A stretch of DNA of 64,000 bases from Pseudomonadota bacterium (GTDB lineage: Bacteria; Pseudomonadota; Gammaproteobacteria; Burkholderiales; Burkholderiaceae_F), in the NCBI GenBank assembly GCA_029778535.1, contig JAKOQB010000005.1, positions 186,001-250,000 of the forward strand, read 5' to 3'. The translations under genes were made by a program, and so were the position numbers. The notes under the pieces were generated by a model that saw only the letters and a program-made list of their open reading frames with translations, ran no database searches and was not told the origin of the DNA. Below, one piece after another: positions 15,984 through 26,384 of this stretch (positions are counted from its first letter, which is position 1; each line of letters starts with the position of its first letter).

Positions 15984-17069
15984 ATGCAACGTCGTTCATT
16001 CATGGCGCGCGCCGCGATCGGCACTGCGACCGCCGCCGCCGTCGTCGCCGCGCCCGCGGTACGCGCACAGGCCGCGGTCCGCTGGCGCCTGGCGTCCAGC
16101 TTTCCCAAGAGCCTGGACACGATCTTCGGCGCGGCCGACGTGTTCGCCAAATCGGTCAAGGACGCCACCGGCGGCAAGTTCGAAATCTCCGTGCACCAGG
16201 CCGGCGAACTCGTGCCCGCGTTCGGCGTCGTCGATGCGGTCCAGAACGGCACCGTGGAGGCGGCGCACACCGCACCGTACTACTTCTTCGGCAAGGACGA
16301 GACCTTCGCGCTCGACTGCGCGGTTCCGTTCGGCATGAACTCACGCCAGATGACCGCGTGGATGTACGAGGGCAACGGCCTGAAGCTGCTGCGCGAGTTC
16401 TACGCGAAGTACAACATCGTCAATTTTCCGTGCGGCAACACCGGAGCGCAGATGGGCGGGTGGTACCGCAAGGAGATCAAGTCGCTCGCCGACATCAAGG
16501 GCCTCAAAATGCGCATCGGCGGCTTCGGAGGCAAGATTCTCGGGGCCATCGGCGGCGTGCCGCAAAACATTCCGGGCGGCGAGATCTATCCCGCGCTGGA
16601 AAAGGGCACGATCGACGCGGCCGAATGGATCGGCCCGTACGACGATGAGAAGCTCGGTTTCAACAAGGTCGCCAAGTTCTACTACTACCCCGGCTGGTGG
16701 GAGGGCGGCCCGCAACTGTCGCTGTACGTCGGCAGCAAGGCGTGGGACGCACTGACGCCGGAATACAAGGCGATCGTCACCGCCGCGGCCTCGCACGGAC
16801 ATGTCTACATGCAGGCCAAATATGACGCGGTCAATCCGGCGGCGCTGAAGCGGCTGGTCGGCGGCGGCACGCAGTTGCGACCGATGCCGCGCGCGGTGAT
16901 GGATGCGGCGTTCAAGGCCGCCAACGAGGTATACGCGGAACTGAACGCCAAGAATGCGAACTGGAAGAAGGTCTACGAAGACTGGGTCAAGTTTCGCAAC
17001 GACGAGGTGCTGTGGTTCCGCGTGTGCGAGCGCGAGTTCGACAACTACATGTCGGCGCAGAAGCTGTAG
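15984..17069 (+). CDS. TRAP transporter substrate-binding protein (DctP family, TakP-like)
   Basis: A 361-residue periplasmic receptor for a tripartite ATP-independent carboxylate uptake system. It begins with a twin-arginine signal (RRSFMARAA, then a hydrophobic stretch and AVRAQA), so it is probably exported folded by Tat. The mature protein has the DctP-fold patterns LASSFPKSLDT, GLKMRIGGFGGKIL and EWIGPYDDEKLGF. The overall type resembles receptors for 2-oxo acids and related monocarboxylates; the ligand is inferred. It has a strong ribosome site (AAAGAAGGAGA). Its permease genes lie immediately downstream but on the opposite strand, an unusual split. Confidence 0.9.
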   Translation: MQRRSFMARAAIGTATAAAVVAAPAVRAQAAVRWRLASSFPKSLDTIFGAADVFAKSVKDATGGKFEISVHQAGELVPAFGVVDAVQNGTVEAAHTAPYYFFGKDETFALDCAVPFGMNSRQMTAWMYEGNGLKLLREFYAKYNIVNFPCGNTGAQMGGWYRKEIKSLADIKGLKMRIGGFGGKILGAIGGVPQNIPGGEIYPALEKGTIDAAEWIGPYDDEKLGFNKVAKFYYYPGWWEGGPQLSLYVGSKAWDALTPEYKAIVTAAASHGHVYMQAKYDAVNPAALKRLVGGGTQLRPMPRAVMDAAFKAANEVYAELNAKNANWKKVYEDWVKFRNDEVLWFRVCEREFDNYMSAQKL

Positions 17070-17092
17070 CCCGCAGCACGGCCCGCAGCGCA

Positions 17093-17118
17093 ACAAGCCC
17101 CGCCGCGGCGGGGCTTGT
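17093..17118. terminator. Bidirectional hairpin between the TRAP receptor and permease genes
   Basis: ACAAGCCCCGCCG and CGGCGGGGCTTGT form a perfect 13+13-base palindrome between two convergent stop codons. It is a strong stem-loop of the GC-rich terminator type; the opened loop would be small. No long U-tract follows. Confidence 0.7.
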
Positions 17119-17140
17119 CGCTGCTGTTCCGAAAGAACGC

Positions 17141-18892
17141 CTACTTCTTCTGCGACTCCTGCAACTGGCGCTGGATCTCCTTCATCGGGTCCAGTTCCTC
17201 TTCCTGCTTCTGCTCGCCTTCGGCCTTCGGCGCTTCCTGCGCCTGGCCCGCATCGGGGGCGGGCGCCGGCTCGTCGGGAGGCAGCTCGATCTTCACCTTG
17301 TTGATGTCGATCTTCTGCGCCTTCTCGAACGCGCTCGTCACCAGGCCCGGGAAGGCGATCACCAGCGCGACCATGATCACCTGGATGCAGACGAACGGCA
17401 CCGCGCCCCAGTAGATCTGCTCGGTCGTCACCCTGGCGACCGGCTTCTTCGTCACGCGGTCGGTGTAATCGTCGTGCGGCGCGACGCTGCGCAAATAGAA
17501 CAGCGCGAAACCGAACGGCGGGTGCATGAACGAGGTCTGCATGTTCACGCCCAGCAGCACGCCGAACCAGATCAGGTCGATGCCGAGCTTCTCCGCGACG
17601 GGGCCGAGCAGCGGCACGATGATGAAGGACAGCTCGAAAAAGTCGAGAAAGAACGCCAGCACGAACACCAGGATGTTGGTGACGATCAGGAAACCGACCT
17701 CGCCGCCGGGCAGCCCGATCAGCAGGTGCTCGACCCACTTGGCGCCGTCCACGCCCTGGAACACCAGGTTGAAGACCGTCGAGCCGATCAGGATGAACAC
17801 GACGAAGCACGACAGCTTCGCGGTGTAGTCCATTGCCTGCTTCAGCAGCTTCAGGTTCAGCCGGCGCCGCGCCAGCGCCATCACCAGCGCGCCGGTGGCA
17901 CCCATCGCGCCGCCCTCGGTCGGCGTGGCCACGCCGAGGAAGATCGTGCCGAGCACCAGGAAGATCAGTGCCAGCGGCGGGATCAGCACAAAGGTGACGC
18001 GCTCCGCCATGCGCGACAGCAGGCGCAGCCTGAACAGCTTGTTGGCCAGCGCGAGTAAGAAGCACAGGCCGATGCTGACCGACATGCCGTAGATGATCAG
18101 CTCGTCGGTGGCCGCGTCCGGACTGCGCGCGGTGTACCAGCGGTCGAACAGCACGGCGGCGGCGATCCCGATCGCGACCAGCACGCCGAGCGATTTCAGG
18201 CCGCTCGAACCGTCGTCCTCGCGGATCGTGCGCGCCTCGGCCGGCAGCGCCGGCACCAACTGCGGACGGAACATCGCCACCAGGACGATGAAGCCCGCGT
18301 ACAGCCCGGTCAGCACGAAGCCGGGAATGAATGCGCCCTTGTACATGTCGCCCACGCTGCGGCCGAGCTGGTCGGCCATCACGATCAGCACCAGCGACGG
18401 CGGGATGATCTGCGCCAGCGTGCCGGATGCGGCGATCACGCCGGTGGCGATGCGCCGGTCGTAGCCGTAGCGCAGCATGATCGGCAGCGAGATCAGCCCC
18501 ATCGAGATCACCGACGCGGCCACCACGCCGGTGGTCGCGGCCAGCATCGCGCCGACGAAGATCACCGCGAACGCCAGCCCGCCGCGGATCGGCCCGAACA
18601 GCTGGCCGATCGTGTCGAGCAGGTCCTCGGCCATGCCGCTGCGTTCCAGGATCAGCCCCATGAAGGTGAAGAACGGGATCGCCAGCAACGTGTCGTTCTT
18701 CATGATGCCGAAGATGCGCAGCGGAAAGGCCTGCAGCAGGTGCTCGGGCAGCAGGCCGAGCTCGATGCCGAGCAGGCCGAAGAACAGCCCGCACGCGGCG
18801 AGACTGAACGCGACCGGAAACCCGATCAGCAGGAACACCACCAGCCCCGCGAACATGATCGGCGCGAAGTTCTGGGTGAGGAAGGTCATCAT
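17141..18892 (-). CDS. dctM: TRAP transporter large permease subunit, DctM family
   Basis: A 583-residue inner-membrane protein with 12 or more hydrophobic helices that forms the sodium-coupled translocation channel. DctM hallmarks include FLLIGFPVAFSLA at the start, GAMLAATTGVVAASV, the GVATPTEGGAMGATGALV loop and GVLLGVNMQTSFMHPPFGFALFYLR. The last ~60 residues are a charged Pro/Glu/Gln tail (EEELDPMKEIQRQLQESQKK) beyond the usual ~430–500-residue core; several long DctM proteins have such tails. It starts within the dctQ stop (ATGA overlap), so the two are translated together. Confidence 0.93.
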   Translation of the reverse strand: MMTFLTQNFAPIMFAGLVVFLLIGFPVAFSLAACGLFFGLLGIELGLLPEHLLQAFPLRIFGIMKNDTLLAIPFFTFMGLILERSGMAEDLLDTIGQLFGPIRGGLAFAVIFVGAMLAATTGVVAASVISMGLISLPIMLRYGYDRRIATGVIAASGTLAQIIPPSLVLIVMADQLGRSVGDMYKGAFIPGFVLTGLYAGFIVLVAMFRPQLVPALPAEARTIREDDGSSGLKSLGVLVAIGIAAAVLFDRWYTARSPDAATDELIIYGMSVSIGLCFLLALANKLFRLRLLSRMAERVTFVLIPPLALIFLVLGTIFLGVATPTEGGAMGATGALVMALARRRLNLKLLKQAMDYTAKLSCFVVFILIGSTVFNLVFQGVDGAKWVEHLLIGLPGGEVGFLIVTNILVFVLAFFLDFFELSFIIVPLLGPVAEKLGIDLIWFGVLLGVNMQTSFMHPPFGFALFYLRSVAPHDDYTDRVTKKPVARVTTEQIYWGAVPFVCIQVIMVALVIAFPGLVTSAFEKAQKIDINKVKIELPPDEPAPAPDAGQAQEAPKAEGEQKQEEELDPMKEIQRQLQESQKK

Positions 18893-19527
18893 TTCGCCTT
18901 GCCTCCCTCGTTCTTCGCGAACGCGACCTCGTCCTGCGCCAGTTCGCGCTCAGCCTGCGCGCGGATCGCTTCGGCCAATTCCTCCTCGACCGTCTTCTCG
19001 ACCTTCTTCTTCGTCGGATCGTCGATCAGTCCCTTGAGGAACGCGATGCGCTTGATCAGTTCGGACACGCCCTGCAGCGCCAGCAGCGCGAAGCCGATCG
19101 GCACCAGCGCGTAGACCGGCCAGCGGATCAGCCCGCCGGCGTTCTCCGACATTTCCTTCGACACGTAGGCCTTGACGAACAGCGGCCAGGCTTCATACGC
19201 GATCAGCACCGCGGCTGGCAGCAGGAACAGCACCAGCCCGAAGATGTCGACGACCATCTGCGTGCGCTTCGGCAGACGGTGCAGAAGTACGTCGATGCGT
19301 ACGTGCTCATTGCGCAGCAGCGTATAGCCGGCACCGAGCAGGAAGATCGCCGAGAACAGGTACCACTGCACTTCGAGCCAGGCGTTCGAACTCACGTCGA
19401 ACGCCTTGCGCACGGCCGCATTGCCGGCGCTGATCAGCACCGCGATCAGCACCAGCCAGATGATGGTGCGGCCGACGCGCTCGCTCAGCCAGTCGATCGC
19501 GCGCGACACGCGCAACAGTCCCTGCAT
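18889..19527 (-). CDS. dctQ: TRAP transporter small permease subunit, DctQ family
   Basis: A 212-residue protein with four membrane helices: WLVLIAVLISAGNAAVRK, the VQWYLFSAIFLLGAGYTLL segment, VDIFGLVLFLLPAAVLIAYE and the WPVYALVPIGFALLALQG region. The motif NAWLEVQWYLFS followed by RNEHVRIDV is typical of DctQ. A ~50-residue charged helical C-terminus (KKKVEKTVEEELAEAIRA) extends into the cytoplasm and may pair with the charged DctM tail. ATG at 19527 has a strong ribosome site (GGGGGG). The gene follows argH by 73 bases on the same strand. Confidence 0.9.
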   Translation of the reverse strand: MQGLLRVSRAIDWLSERVGRTIIWLVLIAVLISAGNAAVRKAFDVSSNAWLEVQWYLFSAIFLLGAGYTLLRNEHVRIDVLLHRLPKRTQMVVDIFGLVLFLLPAAVLIAYEAWPLFVKAYVSKEMSENAGGLIRWPVYALVPIGFALLALQGVSELIKRIAFLKGLIDDPTKKKVEKTVEEELAEAIRAQAERELAQDEVAFAKNEGGKAK

Positions 19528-19565
19528 CGGAGTCCCCCCATTGTGCGCGGCCGCGCGGGTCGCCA

Positions 19566-19598
19566 ATTCTATCCACGAAGCTCCCGCGCAATGCGGGA
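19566..19598 (-). promoter_or_regulatory. argH–dctQ junction: small hairpin and -10-like TAGAAT
   Basis: TCCCGC (19582–19587) and GCGGGA (19593–19598) form a 6-bp stem just after the argH stop. On the minus strand it is followed by TAGAAT (19566–19571), a good -10 hexamer about 39 bases before the dctQ start. No matching -35 box is evident. The transporter genes may therefore have their own promoter. Confidence 0.3.
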
Positions 19599-19600
19599 TT

Positions 19601-21010
19601 TCAGCGTTGCGCCAACCTGGCGCGCCAGCGCTCGACCTGCGCCGCCACCTGCACCGGCGAAGTGCCTCCCGGATGATCGCGCGCCGCCACCGAGCTCTCC
19701 AGCCGCAGTGCGTCCAGCACGTCCGGACCGGTGCCGGGCGCCATTTGCTGCAGTTCGGCCAGCGGCAGCTGCGCCAGGTCGCAGCCGCGCTGCGCGGCCA
19801 GCCGCACCGCGCGCGCGACCGCCTCGTGCGCGTCGCGAAACGGCATGCCCTTGCGCACCAGGTAGTCGGCAAGATCGGTCGCGGTCGCGAAACCTTCCTC
19901 GGCGGCTCTACGCATCGCGGCCGCATTGACCTCGAGCCCGGGCAGCATCTCCGCATAGGCGCGCAGCGTGTCGAGCACGGTGTCGACGGTGTCGAACAGC
20001 GGCTCCTTGTCTTCCTGGTTGTCCTTGTTGTAGGCGAGCGGCTGGCCCTTCATCAGCGTCAGCAGCGCGGTGAGATCGCCGTAGACGCGGCCGGTCTTGC
20101 CGCGCGCGAGCTCGGCCACGTCGGGGTTCTTCTTCTGCGGCATGATCGACGAGCCGGTCGTGAAGCGGTCCGGCAGCCGCACGAACGCGAAGCGCGGGCT
20201 CATCCACAGCACCAGCTCCTCGCTCAGCCGCGACACGTGCATCATCAGCGTCGCGCACGCGGCGCAGAATTCGAGCGCGAAGTCGCGGTCGCTGACCGCG
20301 TCGAGCGAGTTGTCGCAGATCGCCTCGAAGCCCAGCCTTGCCGCGACGAATGCGCGATCGATCGGAAACGTGGTGCCGGCCAGCGCCGCCGCGCCCAGCG
20401 GCAGCCGGTTGACGCGCTTGCGGGCGTCCAGCAGCCGCTCGCGGTCGCGCTCGAACATCTCTACGTAAGCGAGCAGGTGGTGCCCGAACGTCACCGGCTG
20501 CGCGACCTGCAGGTGGGTGAAGCCGGGCATGATCGTGGCCGCGTGGCGGGCGGCCTGCTCCACCAGCGCGCGCTGCACGGCGCTCAGCGCGCCCGCGATG
20601 CGGTCGATCTCGCCGCGCAGCCACAGCCGCACGTCGGTGGCGACCTGGTCGTTGCGCGAGCGCCCGGTGTGCAGCCGCTTGCCGGCGTCGCCGGCGAGTT
20701 CGGTGAGCCGCTTCTCGATGTTCAGGTGCACGTCCTCGAGCGCGAGCGCCCACGCGAACTCGCCGCGCTCGATCTCGCCGCGGATCTGCGCCAGCCCTGT
20801 CTCGATCGCCACCAGGTCTTCGGCTGACAGCACGCCCACGTGCGCCAGCATCGCCGCGTGCGCAGTCGAACCTTCGATGTCGGCGAACGCCAGCCGCCGG
20901 TCGAACCCGACGCTCGCCGTGTAGCGCAGCACGAAGTCGGCCACCGGCTCGCTGAAGCGGCCGGACCACGCGCTGTCCTTGGCGTGCAAGGATGAATCCT
21001 TCCTGGTCAT
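19601..21010 (-). CDS. argH: Argininosuccinate lyase
   Basis: A 469-residue enzyme that splits argininosuccinate to arginine and fumarate, the last step of arginine synthesis. The fumarase/aspartase superfamily signature [12 protein letters not shown] holds the catalytic serine loop, and [12 protein letters not shown] is the conserved substrate-binding segment. The length matches the family. ATG at 21010 ([19 protein letters not shown]) gives the expected N-terminus, although the frame stays open far upstream. The gene diverges from the histidine kinase gene 102 bases away, the same neighbourhood as in Pseudomonas (argH–algZ–algR–hemC). Confidence 0.95.
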   Translation of the reverse strand: MTRKDSSLHAKDSAWSGRFSEPVADFVLRYTASVGFDRRLAFADIEGSTAHAAMLAHVGVLSAEDLVAIETGLAQIRGEIERGEFAWALALEDVHLNIEKRLTELAGDAGKRLHTGRSRNDQVATDVRLWLRGEIDRIAGALSAVQRALVEQAARHAATIMPGFTHLQVAQPVTFGHHLLAYVEMFERDRERLLDARKRVNRLPLGAAALAGTTFPIDRAFVAARLGFEAICDNSLDAVSDRDFALEFCAACATLMMHVSRLSEELVLWMSPRFAFVRLPDRFTTGSSIMPQKKNPDVAELARGKTGRVYGDLTALLTLMKGQPLAYNKDNQEDKEPLFDTVDTVLDTLRAYAEMLPGLEVNAAAMRRAAEEGFATATDLADYLVRKGMPFRDAHEAVARAVRLAAQRGCDLAQLPLAELQQMAPGTGPDVLDALRLESSVAARDHPGGTSPVQVAAQVERWRARLAQR

Positions 21011-21112
21011 GAGCTTGCTTCGCGGGGCCGCGCAGGGCGATGATGCGGCCTTTGCGGACGCGATGCCTTTCGACGGATTGGCATCGGGACGAATTGATAG
21101 AAGTATAAGTTC

Positions 21113-22165
21113 GTGCGCAAAGCCCCCGGCAAAGTCGACATCTACATCGGTTCGCGCGAGGAAACGGCCGCGCCGACGCCGCGCCAGGTCGTCCCTGACG
21201 GCTGCAACATCGGTGTGATCCTGCGCGTCGCACTCGCGGTCAACCTCGCCGCGCTGGTCGGCGCGGCGATCGTCGCCGACTTCGGGCCGGGGGTGGTGCG
21301 GGCGTTCCTCGCGCAGGCCGCGATCCTGGAGCCGACCACGCTGGTGTCGCTGCTGATCTGGTGCCTGCTCAGGCGCGGCCTGCCGACGCTGCCCGCATGG
21401 CAGCAGCGCGCGATCGCGTGGACGGTGCCGCTGGCGGCCGCGCTGATCGTCGTGCCGATCCTGACGGCAACCGCGCAGGGCGCGATGCGCGCGCCGGACG
21501 CGGGCATGGCGCTGGCCGCGCTGCTGGCCGGCATGGCGGTCCAGCACTACATGGAGCTGCGCGCGCGCGCGTACTCGCCGGTGCTCGCCGAAGCCAAGTT
21601 CCAGGCGCTGCAGTCGCGCATCCGGCCGCATTTCTTCTTCAACAGCCTGAACGCCGCGGTGTCGATCGTGCGTACCGACCCGGCGCGCGCCGAGCGCATG
21701 CTCGAATCGATCGCCGAGCTGATCCGCGCGGTGATGGGCGACGTGCGCAAGCTGGTGCCGTTCGAGCAGGAGCTGGACCTGTGCCGCAAGTACGTCGAGA
21801 TCGAGCAGACGCGGCTCGGCGACCGGCTCGAGGTCGACTGGCAGATCGGCGCGGTGCATCCCAGAGCCGAGGTGCCGCAGCTGTTGCTGCAGCCGCTGAT
21901 CGAAAACGCGGTGCGCTACGGTGCCGAAAAGCTCGCCGGCCGCTGCGAGATCGTGGTCCAGGCACGGCAGCGCGGTTTCAACCTCGAGGTGTTCGTCAGC
22001 AACCCGATCGCGCGCGATCCAATCCAGCGCGAGGGCAACCAGATCGGATTGACTAATATTCGCGGTCGGCTGGCGCTGATCTACGATCTCGAAGCGCGGC
22101 TGGAGACGCGGGTGCGCAACGACCGATTCGAACTCACCCTGACCATACCGGTGGAGCAGAAGTGA
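21113..22165 (+). CDS. Sensor histidine kinase, LytS/YehU (AlgZ/FimS-like) family
   Basis: A 350-residue kinase. The N-terminal ~145 residues contain about four hydrophobic helices. The phosphoacceptor H173 sits in [13 protein letters not shown], the His_kinase family signature of LytS/AlgZ proteins, and the ATP-binding N-box is [13 protein letters not shown]. AlgZ-type kinases often lack a full G-box set, and only [10 protein letters not shown] is seen here. It overlaps the response regulator gene by 4 bases (GTGA). The start GTG at 21113 has little ribosome-site support; TATAAG lies only 4 bases upstream, so a later start is possible. Confidence 0.88.
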   Translation: MRKAPGKVDIYIGSREETAAPTPRQVVPDGCNIGVILRVALAVNLAALVGAAIVADFGPGVVRAFLAQAAILEPTTLVSLLIWCLLRRGLPTLPAWQQRAIAWTVPLAAALIVVPILTATAQGAMRAPDAGMALAALLAGMAVQHYMELRARAYSPVLAEAKFQALQSRIRPHFFFNSLNAAVSIVRTDPARAERMLESIAELIRAVMGDVRKLVPFEQELDLCRKYVEIEQTRLGDRLEVDWQIGAVHPRAEVPQLLLQPLIENAVRYGAEKLAGRCEIVVQARQRGFNLEVFVSNPIARDPIQREGNQIGLTNIRGRLALIYDLEARLETRVRNDRFELTLTIPVEQK

Positions 22166-22938
22166 CAACAAAAGTCCTGATCGTCGATGATGAACCGCCC
22201 GCGCGGGTGCGCATGCGCCAGCTGCTGGCGGAAGTGGACCGCGGCGAGGGCACGATCAACGTGCTGGAGGCCGACGGCGGCATGAGCGCGCTCGATCTGG
22301 TCGATCGCGAAGCGCCATCGGTGGTGCTGCTCGACATCCACATGCCGGGCATGAACGGCATCGAGGTCGCGCGCCATCTGGCCGCGCGCGAGACGCCGCC
22401 GGCGGTGATCTTCGTCACCGCGTTCGACGAGCACGCGCTCGAGGCGTTCGAGGTGCAGGCGATCGACTACCTGCTCAAGCCCGTGCGGGTCGAGCGGCTG
22501 GCCGCGGCGCTCGCCCGCGCCAAGGCGCTGCGCAACAACGAGCCGCGGCTGGAAGAAGTCGCGCGCGCCCTCGGCAACCAGCGCACGCACCTGACGGTGT
22601 CCGAGCGCGGCCGCATGGTGCTGATCCCGGTCGACGAGATCATCTACCTGCGCGCGGAACTCAAATACGTGACGATCCGCACCGCGCAGCGCGAGCACCT
22701 GACGGAGGAGTCGCTGACCTCGCTCGAAACCGAATTCGGAGAACGTTTCGTCCGCATCCACCGCAACGCGCTGGTCGCGCGCCGCTCGATCCTCGGCTTT
22801 CAGCGCGTCAAGGGCGAGGTGCACGAGGACGGCGAAACCGGCGAGGGGCACTGGGAAGTGATGCTGAAGGATCTCGGCGAACGCCTGCCGATCTCGCGCC
22901 GCCAGTGGCCGAGCGTGAAGGCGGCGGCGAAGACATGA
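22162..22938 (+). CDS. LytTR-family response regulator (AlgR-like)
   Basis: A 258-residue regulator. The receiver domain has the acidic pair DD at residues 9–10, phospho-acceptor D58 in [10 protein letters not shown], and a conserved Lys in DYLLKPV. The C-terminal LytTR DNA-binding domain runs from about residue 140 ([23 protein letters not shown]) through [15 protein letters not shown]. In Pseudomonas the matching AlgR, encoded between argH and hemC, controls alginate, twitching motility and virulence genes. The targets here are unknown. GTG start at 22162 overlaps the kinase stop, so the pair is co-translated. Confidence 0.92.
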   Translation: MTTKVLIVDDEPPARVRMRQLLAEVDRGEGTINVLEADGGMSALDLVDREAPSVVLLDIHMPGMNGIEVARHLAARETPPAVIFVTAFDEHALEAFEVQAIDYLLKPVRVERLAAALARAKALRNNEPRLEEVARALGNQRTHLTVSERGRMVLIPVDEIIYLRAELKYVTIRTAQREHLTEESLTSLETEFGERFVRIHRNALVARRSILGFQRVKGEVHEDGETGEGHWEVMLKDLGERLPISRRQWPSVKAAAKT

Positions 22939-23011
22939 TGCTCCGGCTCGCGCGGGTTGCGCTGCTTCTTCTTTTAGGGCGAGATAATCCGGCTCGGAGC
23001 TCGGAGTTGTC

Positions 23012-23473
23012 GTGACTCGCCGTGATTGGGAAAAGGACCGGAGGAATCACTTTCCAAAGGACATTCCGCTTGATTCAATCAATGACAGCCCGAAGAGACG
23101 CAAGCAACGCCGCGCGCCAAAGCCGCCAATTCTTCGTGAGATCGCGGATCTAACGGGTCGGCTCGCAGAGTATTCGGGAAGCATGGCTTCGGGAACGCGA
23201 AAGGTCGTTGCAGAGGCTCTCAACGCGTTGGTTCAGAAATATGTCAGCAAGACTGGACGAGCGACAGTTGAAATCTTGAATGCTCGAACTGTTCTCGCAC
23301 GAATTGCCGAGCAAGCGACTTGCCGAGGACAGAAGCAGCCGAAGTCGCCACTGGTTATACCCGGACCGGGCCCGAAGGCACTGCCGCAAGCCTTTAGTTC
23401 GGGAAGAAGTGGAAAGCGAAATAAACCGACGAAGAAGCCTAGAAGGAAGTCGATTGCATCGCGTGCCGCCTAG
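23012..23473 (+). CDS. Hypothetical basic protein in an AT-richer patch
   Basis: A 153-residue open frame from GTG at 23012 with a weak CGGAG-type ribosome site. I do not recognise it. It is very basic (KRRKQRRAPK near the start and KPTKKPRRKS near the end) around a helical middle (EIADLTGRLAEYSGSM, VVAEALNALVQKYVS), which would suit a nucleic-acid-binding protein. Third codon positions are far less GC-biased than in neighbours, with frequent A/T-ending codons such as GGA, CGA, AAT and GTT, a sign of recent transfer or of non-coding origin. It lies between the AlgR-like gene and ppc, where Pseudomonas has no gene. Confidence 0.5.
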   Translation: MTRRDWEKDRRNHFPKDIPLDSINDSPKRRKQRRAPKPPILREIADLTGRLAEYSGSMASGTRKVVAEALNALVQKYVSKTGRATVEILNARTVLARIAEQATCRGQKQPKSPLVIPGPGPKALPQAFSSGRSGKRNKPTKKPRRKSIASRAA

Positions 23474-23554
23474 AACACATCGTGACACTACTTGGTCGAG
23501 CGCTCACTGACGAGAAGAGAAAATCCCAAGCGTCGGGCGTTGTCCTCAAGAGAT

Positions 23555-26311
23555 TCACCCCGTATTCCGCAACCCCGCCGACACGCCATTGATCGTCAGG
23601 TGAATCCCGCGCTTCACGCGCTCGTCGGTTGCGCCGGCGCGGTAACGCTTGATCAGCTCGACCTGCAGATGATTCAGCGGGTCCAGATACGGGCGGCGCA
23701 GGCGGATGTTGCGCGCCAGCTCGGGGTTTGATTCGAGCAGCGCGCGCTGGCCGCTGATCGCAAGCCAGTGCTTGACCGTCAGTTCGAATTCGCGCCGGAT
23801 CGTCGCGAAAATCGCGCGGCCGCGCTGGCGGTCGGGCGCGAGCTGCGCGTAGCGGCCGGCGACCGCGAGGTCGGCCTTCGCGAGCACCATCTCCATGTTC
23901 GAGGTCAGCGCGCGGAAAAATGGCCAGTGCGCGTGCATCGAGCGCAGCAGTTCGAGCCGCTGGCGGCGCGCCGCGGCCGACGCGGCCGCGCTCAGATAAG
24001 CGTCGATGCCACTGCCGAAGCCGTACCAGCCGGGCAGCAGCAGCCGGCACTGGCCCCACGAGAACACCCACGGGATCGCGCGCAGGTCTTCGATGCGGCC
24101 GGTGGCCTTTCTCGATGCGGGCCGGCTGCCGATGTTCAGTTCCATGATCTCGGCGATCGGCGTAGCGCTGAAGAAGAACTCGGCGAAGCCTTCGGTGCCG
24201 TACACCAGCGCGCGGTACGCGTGGTGCGCGTGTTGCGCGATTTCCTGCAGCGCCGCTTCGTACTGCCTATGCGCGCGCGCCGATTCCTGCGCCGGCAGCA
24301 GGCTTGACTGCAGCACGGCGCTGACCAGCAGTTCGAGATGGCGCCGCCCGATGCGCGGATCGGCGTACTTGGCCTGAATGATCTCGCCCTGTTCGGTGAG
24401 CCGGATCTGCCCGCGCACGCTGCCGGGCGGCTGCGCGAGGATCGCCTCGAAGCTGGGTCCGCCGCCGCGGCCGACCGTTCCGCCGCGGCCGTGGAACAGG
24501 CGTAGCTGTACGCCCTGCTCGTCGAACAATTGCCGCAGCCGCTGCGTGGCGAGGTACAAGTGCCAGTTGGACGCGAGGAATCCGCCGTCCTTGTTGCTGT
24601 CGGAATACCCGAGCATCACCTCCTGCAGCGGCCGGCCCTCAATCGCGGGGATCAGCAGATGGCGCAGCCCCGGATGCGCGAGCAGGTCGCGCAGGATCGC
24701 GGGCGCGCGCGCCAGATCGTCGATGGTCTCGAACAGCGGCACGACCATCAGCGCGCAGCAGCGCAGCTCGGTGCCGGTCAGCAGTCCCGTTTCCTTCTGC
24801 AGCAGCGCGACTTCGAGCAGGTCGGACAGTTGCTCGGTGTGCGACACGATGTGCTTGTCGATCGCGTGCGGCCCGAACCGCGCCCGCAGCTCGCGCGCGG
24901 CGTCGAACACCGCCAGCTCGGCGCGCGTGCGCTCCGAATACGCCAGGTGCGGCGACCGCAGCGGCCGCGTGTGTGCCAGCTCGCGCGCGAGCAGTTTCAC
25001 GCGCTCGGCCTCGACGAGCTTGCGATAGTCGGGGCACGCCTCGGCGGCGGCGAAAAGTTCCGCGACCACGCCTTCGAGCACGTCCGAGCTCTGCCGCAGG
25101 TCGAGCGTGGCGCCGTGCAAGCCGAACACGTCGACCGCGCGCGCCAGCGGCGCCAGCCGCTGCTCGGCAAGCGCTGCGCTCCGATGATGCTGGAGCGAAC
25201 GCGTGACGACGGCCAGATCGGCGGCGAGCGCCTGCGCATTCGCGTACGGATCGGCCGGCCCGAGCGCGCCCGGCGCGCGCAGCAGCAACCCCAGCGACTG
25301 CGCGGTCGCGACCAGGCGCGCGTAGAGGCCCGTCAGCGCGCGCCGGTACGGCTCGTCGGCGCGTTGCGGCGAATGGTCGGGACTCCTGTCCGCGAGCGCG
25401 GCGAGCTCCGGATCGACGTCGACCAGCAGCGCCGCCATCGACAGCTCGGCGCCGAGCGCGTGGACCTCGCGCAGGTAGTGATCGAAGACGAGTTCCGCCT
25501 GCGCGGTCAGCGCCGCGCGCAGCGTCGCCGCGCTGACCTGCGGATGGCCGTCGCGATCGCCGCCGATCCACGAGCCGAGCCGCAGAAAGGGCGCGACGCG
25601 TTCTGCACCGAGCGTCCGTTCGAGCGCGGCGTACAGCCGCGGCATCTCGGGCACGAAGGTCGTGCGCCAGTACGACAGCGCGTTGACGATCTCGTCCTCG
25701 ACCGTCAGCCGCTGCGGCCGCAGCATGCGCGTCTGCCACAGCGTGCCGATCTGCGCCGACAGGCGCGCGTCGATCGCGTCGACCTCGTCGCGGTCGTCCT
25801 GCGCCGCCGCCAACTCGCGCGCATCGAGCAGCCGCGCGATCTCGCGCTCGGCGTCAAGGATGCTCCTGCGCCGCACCTCGGTCGGATGCGCGGTCAGCAC
25901 CGGCATCACGTGCGCGCGATTCAGCAGCTCGGCGACCCGCGCCGGCGCGATGCCCCGCTGCGCGAGCAGAGCGAAGGTCTGCTCGAGGCTGCCCGGCAGC
26001 GGTGTGCGGCTGCGCCGCGCCGCCCGCATCGCGCGGATCTGCTGCTGGTCCTCCGCGATGTTGGCAAGATGGGAGAAGAAGCTGAACGCGCGCACCACGG
26101 CGACGGTCGCGTCGCGCGACAGCCGCTTCAGCAGGCGGTCGAGTTCGCGCGCATCGGCCGGATCGCCGCCGCGCGAGAAGCGCGTCGCGGTCTGGCGGAT
26201 GCTTTCGACGGCCGCGAAGAGTTCTTCACCCTCGTAGTTCCTCAGCGCGTCGCCGAGCAGGCGTCCGAGCAGCCGGATGTCTTCGCGCAGCGCTTGGTTG
26301 TCTTGCGTCAT
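23555..26311 (-). CDS. ppc: Phosphoenolpyruvate carboxylase
   Basis: A 918-residue enzyme that adds bicarbonate to PEP to make oxaloacetate, refilling the TCA cycle. Both family signatures are present: [13 protein letters not shown] with the catalytic His, and [13 protein letters not shown]. The glycine-rich [14 protein letters not shown] catalytic loop and the C-terminal RNTG end, typical for bacterial Ppc, are also seen. ATG at 26311 ([16 protein letters not shown]) gives the family N-terminus. It diverges from hemC, 73 bases away; the ppc–hemC divergence is common in Burkholderiales. Confidence 0.97.
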   Translation of the reverse strand: MTQDNQALREDIRLLGRLLGDALRNYEGEELFAAVESIRQTATRFSRGGDPADARELDRLLKRLSRDATVAVVRAFSFFSHLANIAEDQQQIRAMRAARRSRTPLPGSLEQTFALLAQRGIAPARVAELLNRAHVMPVLTAHPTEVRRRSILDAEREIARLLDARELAAAQDDRDEVDAIDARLSAQIGTLWQTRMLRPQRLTVEDEIVNALSYWRTTFVPEMPRLYAALERTLGAERVAPFLRLGSWIGGDRDGHPQVSAATLRAALTAQAELVFDHYLREVHALGAELSMAALLVDVDPELAALADRSPDHSPQRADEPYRRALTGLYARLVATAQSLGLLLRAPGALGPADPYANAQALAADLAVVTRSLQHHRSAALAEQRLAPLARAVDVFGLHGATLDLRQSSDVLEGVVAELFAAAEACPDYRKLVEAERVKLLARELAHTRPLRSPHLAYSERTRAELAVFDAARELRARFGPHAIDKHIVSHTEQLSDLLEVALLQKETGLLTGTELRCCALMVVPLFETIDDLARAPAILRDLLAHPGLRHLLIPAIEGRPLQEVMLGYSDSNKDGGFLASNWHLYLATQRLRQLFDEQGVQLRLFHGRGGTVGRGGGPSFEAILAQPPGSVRGQIRLTEQGEIIQAKYADPRIGRRHLELLVSAVLQSSLLPAQESARAHRQYEAALQEIAQHAHHAYRALVYGTEGFAEFFFSATPIAEIMELNIGSRPASRKATGRIEDLRAIPWVFSWGQCRLLLPGWYGFGSGIDAYLSAAASAAARRQRLELLRSMHAHWPFFRALTSNMEMVLAKADLAVAGRYAQLAPDRQRGRAIFATIRREFELTVKHWLAISGQRALLESNPELARNIRLRRPYLDPLNHLQVELIKRYRAGATDERVKRGIHLTINGVSAGLRNTG

Positions 26312-26384
26312 CGGTCGTCGGATCCGCGGCCGGAGCAAGATATCAGACGCGCTACAGTTCGCTGCTCGGAACCGGATTCGAACG

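Noticed and set aside
23150-23488. A 112-codon minus-strand frame in the AT-richer patch
   Set aside because: Composition is Ser/Arg/Leu-rich without features, and the plus-strand frame has a better start and a coherent charge pattern. Neither is certain.
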